Made by a program: the position numbers and the translations under genes. Source: Planctomycetota bacterium (GTDB lineage Bacteria; Planctomycetota; Phycisphaerae; FEN-1346; JAACEH01). Taken from it: a stretch of DNA of 9,870 nt. This document shows, in pieces, positions 6,424 to 9,870 of this stretch; position 1 is the first letter of the stretch, and each line of letters opens with the position of its first letter. Location: the NCBI GenBank assembly GCA_016935955.1, contig JAFGPY010000383.1:1-9870 (forward strand), in the 5' to 3' direction. The notes beneath the pieces are model-generated. The model made no database searches. It was not told where the DNA came from and saw nothing but the letters and a program-made list of their open reading frames with translations.

Positions 6424-6912
6424 TTGTCGAGACACGTGATGATCGGCCTTGTCCTGCTGGCAACCGCGGTCACGGTCGGCCTGACGGTCTGGGGGTGCGG
6501 CAAGACGACGCGGCCCGTGGCCGGTCCGCTCGACAGCATCCGCCCCGAGACGCGGCAGAACATGCAGACGATCATGAACAAGGTCGGCCAGCACTATCTT
6601 GTCCTCGGCGAAAAGGTCGACAAGGGGCTGTTCCCCGATGCGGCCACGCACGCCGACGCGATTGCCGCCCTGGGAACGTACCTGGCGCCGTACCGCGACC
6701 CGGCCGTGCCGCAGCAGTACATCGCCCTGCAGGCGGCCTTCGACGAGTCCGCCCGCGAGCTGGCGGTGGCGGCGCGGTTGATGAAGGCCCACGAGGTAAC
6801 GCAACTGTTCGACGAAATGCAGCGCACTTGCCGCAACTGCCACGACGTCTTCCACGTGCCGCTGCGGTCGCCGTACGGCGACCTCGGTTGGCGCAACTCT
6901 CAGCCCCAGTAG
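6424..6912 (+). CDS. Cytochrome c'-like haem protein, possible lipoprotein
   Basis: A 162-residue exported protein with one haem c attachment site, CRNCH (C136, C139, H140), placed near the C-terminus and followed by DVF, as in the four-helix cytochrome c'/c556 group. The preceding region (about 37-130) is helical and of the right length for such a bundle. The N-terminus is a hydrophobic signal (6-22) ending VWGC, so C25 could be a lipidated cysteine, although Trp at the -2 position is unusual for a lipobox; if not, it is a membrane-anchored or ordinary exported form. The start is taken at TTG 6424. Cytochrome c' proteins carry electrons or bind NO or CO; which applies is not readable. It lies between the YdjY-like gene and coaD. 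Haem attachment would need a cytochrome c maturation system encoded elsewhere. Confidence 0.8.
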   Translation: MSRHVMIGLVLLATAVTVGLTVWGCGKTTRPVAGPLDSIRPETRQNMQTIMNKVGQHYLVLGEKVDKGLFPDAATHADAIAALGTYLAPYRDPAVPQQYIALQAAFDESARELAVAARLMKAHEVTQLFDEMQRTCRNCHDVFHVPLRSPYGDLGWRNSQPQ

Positions 6913-6930
6913 ACGAAGCGGAGCACGACC

Positions 6931-7413
6931 ATGGCGAACCTTCGCAAGGCTCTCTATCCAGGCACCTTCGACCCGCCGACGCTCGGGCACCTGGACATTA
7001 TCCGCCGCGGGGCGGCGATGTTCGAGGAACTGATTGTCGCGGTGGGCACCAATCCCGGCAAGAAGCCGCTGCTGGCAGTCGACAAGCGCGTCGACCTGCT
7101 GCGGCAGGCGGCAGCCGGCATCGACAACGTGCGGATCGAGCGCTACGACGGGATGACCGTCGAGTACGCGGCCCGCTGCGGAGCGACCGTGTTGCTGCGC
7201 GGGCTTCGTTCGGTGACCGACTTCGATTACGAATCGCGCCTGGCCCTGACCAACCGCGCCCTGAGCGGCATCGAGACGGCATTCATCCTGGCCGATGCCC
7301 AGTACGCGTTCATTTCCGCCAGTCTGGTCCGCGAAGCGGCCCAACTCGGCAGCAACATCTCGTCGATGGTTCCCGCCTGCGTGGCCGAAGCCGTGAAGAA
7401 GAAACTGGGTTGA
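6931..7413 (+). CDS. coaD: Phosphopantetheine adenylyltransferase (CoaD)
   Basis: A complete 160-residue enzyme that adenylates 4'-phosphopantetheine to dephospho-CoA, the fourth step of CoA synthesis. The nucleotidyltransferase signature is plain: YPGTFDPPTLGH (9-20, with T12 and the TxGH histidines H20), K45-containing NPGKKP loop, RGLR (90-93), and ISASLVRE (128-135, ISSSxVKE in E. coli). The length is that usual for the family, and it aligns end to end with E. coli CoaD from memory. CGGAG lies 7 bases before the ATG. It is the last gene of the plus-strand block, 18 bases after the cytochrome gene, and its stop is only 3 bases from the stop of the convergent yidD. Confidence 0.97.
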   Translation: MANLRKALYPGTFDPPTLGHLDIIRRGAAMFEELIVAVGTNPGKKPLLAVDKRVDLLRQAAAGIDNVRIERYDGMTVEYAARCGATVLLRGLRSVTDFDYESRLALTNRALSGIETAFILADAQYAFISASLVREAAQLGSNISSMVPACVAEAVKKKLG

Positions 7414-7416
7414 GCC

Positions 7417-7665
7417 CTACGGCGGGTCGTATCCGCTGCCGCCGAACGGGTTGCATCGCAGGACGCGCCACACGCCCTTGGCGACGCCGCGCCACGGCCC
7501 GTACTTGCGGACGGCCTCGATGAAATAGTGGCTGCACGTGGGTTGGAAGCGGCAATGCCGCCCCAGCAGCGGCGAGAGGGTCCACTGGTAGAGCCGGACC
7601 GCGCCGATCAGCACGGCGGCTGCGGCCGAGCGAACGCCGTGGCGGATGGAATCGAACCAGGGCAT
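7417..7665 (-). CDS. yidD: Membrane protein insertion efficiency factor YidD
   Basis: An 82-residue protein of the YidD family, a small amphipathic, membrane-associated factor that aids YidC/Sec-dependent insertion of inner-membrane proteins. Visible markers are the RLYQWTLSPLLGRHCRF start region, RFQPTCSHY (39-47) and the CNPFGGSGYDP end (71-81); the Cys-rich PTCSxY motif is invariant in the family. Its ATG overlaps the stop of rnpA by one base (TGATG), with no separate Shine-Dalgarno site, so translation is probably coupled. The rnpA-yidD pair is a standard arrangement in bacteria; the usual downstream yidC is not here. Confidence 0.95.
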   Translation of the reverse strand: MPWFDSIRHGVRSAAAAVLIGAVRLYQWTLSPLLGRHCRFQPTCSHYFIEAVRKYGPWRGVAKGVWRVLRCNPFGGSGYDPP

Positions 7666-8087
7666 CAGCCGTCCTGCTTCCCGTCGCCGGGCTCGTCGCG
7701 AGGCTGCTTGGCGTCGGCCCGGGCGATGGCCCTTGCGGCCACGTCCAGCAACGACCCTCGAAGACGAACCAGAGACACCGCCTCGAAGTCGCGCGGCACG
7801 ACAATCAGGTCGTACCCTTCCGGCAACTCATGCCGCGACAGGCGAAACGCCTCGCGCAGCAGTCGCTTGATGCGGTTGCGAAAGACGCTGTTGCCCTGCT
7901 TGCGTCCGACGCTGAGTCCGATGCGCGTCAGGGGCGTCCCGTTACGCCGCGCGTAGACCACGATCCTCCGATCGGCCGCACTGGCACGCAACGTGTAGGT
8001 GCGGCGGAAGTCGCCTTGCCGCACGATGCGTCGCATCTTGGGCAACGTGAAGCGCGGAGGTCTGTCGCCGGAATTCTGCTCGCTCAT
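7665..8087 (-). CDS. rnpA: Ribonuclease P protein component
   Basis: A 140-residue basic protein that binds the RNase P RNA and helps cleave the 5' leader from precursor tRNA. The RNR core is visible at 61-82 (GRKQGNSVFRNRIKRLLRE and the following AFR), and the N-terminal PKMRRIVRQGDFRRTY fits the family start. The ATG at 8087 is chosen because it overlaps the stop of the upstream gene by ATGA, which couples translation; the longer frame adds nine residues with no support. The C-terminal tail beyond 125 is polar and rich in Asp, Gln and Lys, an extension past the folded core. In most bacteria rpmH lies directly before rnpA; here a two-helix membrane protein does. Confidence 0.95.
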   Translation of the reverse strand: MSEQNSGDRPPRFTLPKMRRIVRQGDFRRTYTLRASAADRRIVVYARRNGTPLTRIGLSVGRKQGNSVFRNRIKRLLREAFRLSRHELPEGYDLIVVPRDFEAVSLVRLRGSLLDVAARAIARADAKQPRDEPGDGKQDG

Positions 8088-8599
8088 TTCAGCCGCCTGC
8101 CCGCTTCCCGCCACAGGTCCGTGGTATCAGTGGGCGGTCCGTGCCGCAGCGGCGTCGGTCGCAATCGCCGCAGCAGCAGCGCCACGATCACCACGACAAC
8201 GATCAGCGCGAGCGTCAGCACCAGACCGTGACTGGCCATGGTCTGCACGAATTCCTTATGGTCCTTGCCGGCGGTCGGACTCTGGTCCGCGGCCGGAGGC
8301 TTCGCGGTCGTTGTCACGGGCAACTTGGGTGTGGCGAACGGCTTATCGGTCTCCTCGACGTCGGACGCTGTTTCCTCGACATCGGATGCGGCCTCCTCGA
8401 CATCCGGCCCGGTCTCCGGCTGCAACTCTCCGGCGTCCATGTCGTCCGGGACAGCCAGCTTTGCGGCCTCAGGGTGACTGTAGGCGCCGGCGACTTCGCG
8501 GTTGATGCTCTGCAACTGGACCAGGGCGTAGATCATGCACGCCAAGCCACCCACGATGAGCGTAGCGGCCAACGCGACGTTGAGATGGTTCCGACTCAT
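8084..8599 (-). CDS. Two-helix membrane protein upstream of rnpA (unknown function)
   Basis: A 171-residue protein with a membrane segment at each end: residues 7-28 and 126-144. The middle (about 45-115) is an acidic, Pro/Thr-rich stretch with a three-fold repeat of the type DVEETAS (about 66-84). A short basic tail, RRLRP...DLWREAGRRLK, follows the second helix. With both termini cytoplasmic, the acidic middle would be periplasmic, though the topology is not proved. AGGGAGG lies 5 bases before the ATG. Its stop codon overlaps the rnpA start by four bases, so it is the first gene of the rnpA-yidD unit. I recognise no family; a role in membrane insertion with YidD is a guess from position only. 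Confidence 0.85.
   Translation of the reverse strand: MSRNHLNVALAATLIVGGLACMIYALVQLQSINREVAGAYSHPEAAKLAVPDDMDAGELQPETGPDVEEAASDVEETASDVEETDKPFATPKLPVTTTAKPPAADQSPTAGKDHKEFVQTMASHGLVLTLALIVVVVIVALLLRRLRPTPLRHGPPTDTTDLWREAGRRLK
8352..8414. repeat. Three-unit 21-bp tandem repeat inside a gene
   Basis: Three units of 21 bases beginning TCCTCGAC lie at 8352-8372, 8373-8393 and 8394-8414. They encode the acidic DVEETAS-like repeat of the two-helix protein. Because units are multiples of three, copy-number change would keep the frame, so length may vary between strains. Confidence 0.75.
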
Positions 8600-8721
8600 C
8601 GCAGCCTCCCTGCCCTTTGGAAACGGTCACCCGCCGGCGAGCGGTCGCACTTGCCCGGCGTCCGCCGCCCCGACCCGCCTTGGGCCCCACCCGGCCGGGC
8701 CCCTGCATCGAACGCCCCCGC

Positions 8722-8750
8722 ATTATAGGAATCGCCCGAGGCGAACTCAA
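8722..8750 (-). promoter_or_regulatory. Strong sigma70-like promoter of the rnpA unit
   Basis: On the minus strand a perfect TATAAT (8722-8727) is preceded after 17 bases by TTGAGT (8745-8750, 4 of 6). The implied start is near 8715, leaving a leader of about 115 bases before the two-helix protein gene. The leader contains a GC hairpin, GGGCCC at 8682-8687 and 8697-8702, near its 5' end. The -35 box lies only about 10 bases beyond the miaA stop. Confidence 0.75.
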
Positions 8751-8759
8751 TCGCACACT

Positions 8760-9713
8760 TCAGGTCCCGCCGGCGTCCGAGGCCTGCCACATGGCGACGA
8801 TCCGCTCGGCCACGGCGTCGGGCTCCTCGTGCGGCGACACGTCGATCCAGTGGGCCATGGCGAGCGACCGCAGGTGGGTCATCTGGCGACGGGCGAAGAC
8901 GCGGGAGTTCCTGGCGATCTCGCCGGCCACACGGTCCTGCGGCAAGCGGCCCTGGAGGCCGTCGATCATCTCGCGGTAGCCCACGGCGGCGGCAGCCTCG
9001 CGCGACAGGCCGCGCGGGTCGTCCAGCAATCGCCGCACCTCGTCGGCCAGTCCCCGGGCGATCATGCGCTCGACGCGCTCCTCGATGCGTCGGTGCAGGT
9101 CGTCCCGCGTTCGCCGCAGGGCGGCCACCCATGGTCGCAGGTCGTCACGCGGTCGGTCGAACTGCTGCTGGTGCTCGCTGATGGGCCGGCCGGTCAACTC
9201 GTGGACCTCCAGGGCCCGGACGATCCGCCGCAGATCGTTGGGATGAATGCGTGCGGCCGCAGCCGGATCGACCCGGCCCAGCCGGGCGTGCAGGGCGACG
9301 GTGCCCTGGCTTTCGGCCTCGGCCGCCAGACGCTCGCGGATCGCGGGATCGGCACTCGGCCCCTCGAACAGGCCGAACAGCAGGGCCTTCAGGTAGAGGA
9401 CCGTGCCGCCGGAAACGATCGGCAGCCGCCCGCGCGACGCGATCTCGCGCATCGCCGCTTCGGCCAGTTCGGCCCACCTGGCCGCCGAGCAACTCTCCCA
9501 GGGGTCGATCACATCGAGCACGTGGTGCGGCAGGTCACGCCGCTCGTCGGCCGGGGCCTTGGCGGTGCCGATGTCCATGCCGCGATAGACCTTCATCGAG
9601 TCGCAGCTGACGATCTCGCCGTCGAGGCGGCGAGCCAGGGCCTGGGCGACACGTTCCTTGCCCGAGGCGGTCTGCCCGACGACGGCCATGAACTTCAGAG
9701 GGGATTCGGTCAT
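8760..9713 (-). CDS. miaA: tRNA dimethylallyltransferase (MiaA)
   Basis: A complete 317-residue enzyme that transfers a dimethylallyl group to A37 of tRNAs reading codons starting with U, the first step of ms2i6A formation (MiaB follows). Seen motifs: P-loop GQTASGK (13-19), CDSMKVYRGMDIGTAK (37-52, in E. coli DSALIYKGMDIGTAK), PHHVLDVIDP (62-71), SGGTVLYLKALLFGL (101-115), NDLRRIVRALEV (159-170), AVGYREMI (243-250) and ARRQMTHLRS (274-283; the family usually has Trp where His is here). The ATG at 9713 is chosen because the fold starts right after it; the open frame upstream translates the hairpin repeat and is not protein. No strong Shine-Dalgarno site is seen in front of it, and the repeat occupies the place of the promoter. 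Confidence 0.95.
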   Translation of the reverse strand: MTESPLKFMAVVGQTASGKERVAQALARRLDGEIVSCDSMKVYRGMDIGTAKAPADERRDLPHHVLDVIDPWESCSAARWAELAEAAMREIASRGRLPIVSGGTVLYLKALLFGLFEGPSADPAIRERLAAEAESQGTVALHARLGRVDPAAAARIHPNDLRRIVRALEVHELTGRPISEHQQQFDRPRDDLRPWVAALRRTRDDLHRRIEERVERMIARGLADEVRRLLDDPRGLSREAAAAVGYREMIDGLQGRLPQDRVAGEIARNSRVFARRQMTHLRSLAMAHWIDVSPHEEPDAVAERIVAMWQASDAGGT

Positions 9714-9734
9714 GGCGGTGTTCCAGGCTTTGTC

Positions 9735-9870
9735 TGAAAACGGCTTCGTACCGTGGCACGGGCGTCCCGCCCGTGCGTCCCAAGGGCATCTTGCCCCTGG
9801 GTTTGGACCGCTTGCCACGGGCGAGACGCCCGTGGAACGCATGGGCAAGATGCCCATGCCACGGTTTTCA
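9735..9870. repeat. Palindromic four-hairpin intergenic repeat (REP/MITE-like)
   Basis: Four hairpins with 3-base loops lie in a row: 9756-9776 (9-bp stem, loop TCC), 9780-9800 (9 bp with one A/C mismatch, loop TCT), 9815-9835 (9 bp, loop AGA) and 9839-9859 (9 bp, loop AGA). The left pair and the right pair are an imperfect inverted repeat of each other, about 51 bases per arm (9750-9800 against 9815-9865) with about 41 matching positions. TGAAAAC lies at 9735-9741 and, inverted, at the right window edge, with about ten extra bases on the left side. This looks like a dispersed element, seen from memory as a common repeat in planctomycete intergenic DNA and often mis-annotated as a small protein (MGILPMRSTGVSPV). 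It stands between miaA and whatever lies beyond the window edge; the right boundary may be outside. Confidence 0.7.

Noticed and set aside
5365..7344. Open frame of 659 codons on the minus strand across the YdjY, cytochrome and coaD genes
   Set aside because: It runs opposite to three recognisable or domain-bearing proteins, and its Arg/Gly/His-rich composition is that of a shadow frame.
9714..9857. N-terminal extension of miaA of 48 residues
   Set aside because: It is translated from the hairpin repeat; MiaA proteins start just before the P-loop, which fits the ATG at 9713.
9749..9866. CRISPR array
   Set aside because: The repeated stretches are inverted hairpin units without spacers of constant length; no cas gene is present.
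1..9870. tRNA, rRNA, tmRNA, SRP RNA or RNase P RNA genes
   Set aside because: I looked for the conserved tRNA arms and for the signature stretches of these RNAs on both strands and saw none. A tRNA and Rfam search would be decisive.

Overview
The window is a GC-rich bacterial chromosome segment with compact genes, long Pro/Ala/Glu-rich linkers, good Shine-Dalgarno sites and frequent two-strand gene blocks. A YdjY-domain protein, several anchored low-complexity proteins and a family of triloop-hairpin repeats at the right edge fit a planctomycete, perhaps Phycisphaerae-like. That placement is inference from gene style; there is no rRNA or other decisive marker here.

Layout. 1-217 is a lower-GC leader with no gene I can support. 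218-1354 (+) is a two-helix membrane protein with four TPR-like repeats, ended by a hairpin terminator shared with the convergent ISC-type [2Fe-2S] ferredoxin (1495-1821, -). Upstream of the ferredoxin on the minus strand are two paralogous single-span proteins of unknown function (1998-2720 and 2845-3624), each with its own promoter-like sequence. 3763-4065 looks like a small complete transcription unit on the plus strand: promoter, 5' hairpin, 33-codon hydrophobic ORF and terminator. An exported alpha/beta-hydrolase esterase (4040-5251, -) is divergent from a plus-strand block: YdjY-like exported protein (5380-6378), cytochrome c'-like haem protein (6424-6912) and coaD (6931-7413). A near-consensus promoter at 5317-5345 precedes this block, and its first two genes appear to start with TTG. 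Convergent with it is a minus-strand unit, a two-helix protein (8084-8599), rnpA (7665-8087) and yidD (7417-7665), whose coding regions overlap and which has a near-consensus promoter at 8722-8750. Upstream of that is miaA (8760-9713, -), and the right edge (about 9735-9870) is an imperfect palindrome of four triloop hairpins.

How it works together. Recognisable jobs are housekeeping: CoA synthesis (coaD), tRNA maturation and modification (rnpA, miaA), membrane-protein insertion (yidD) and Fe-S electron transfer (ferredoxin). The rest is a set of envelope proteins: a YdjY-domain protein next to a c-type cytochrome, which could form a periplasmic redox pair; a periplasmic esterase; and the anchored helical paralogue pair. 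The main points for a second look are the hairpin repeat with compensatory base changes between its arms, the small-peptide transcription unit, and the paralogue pair.
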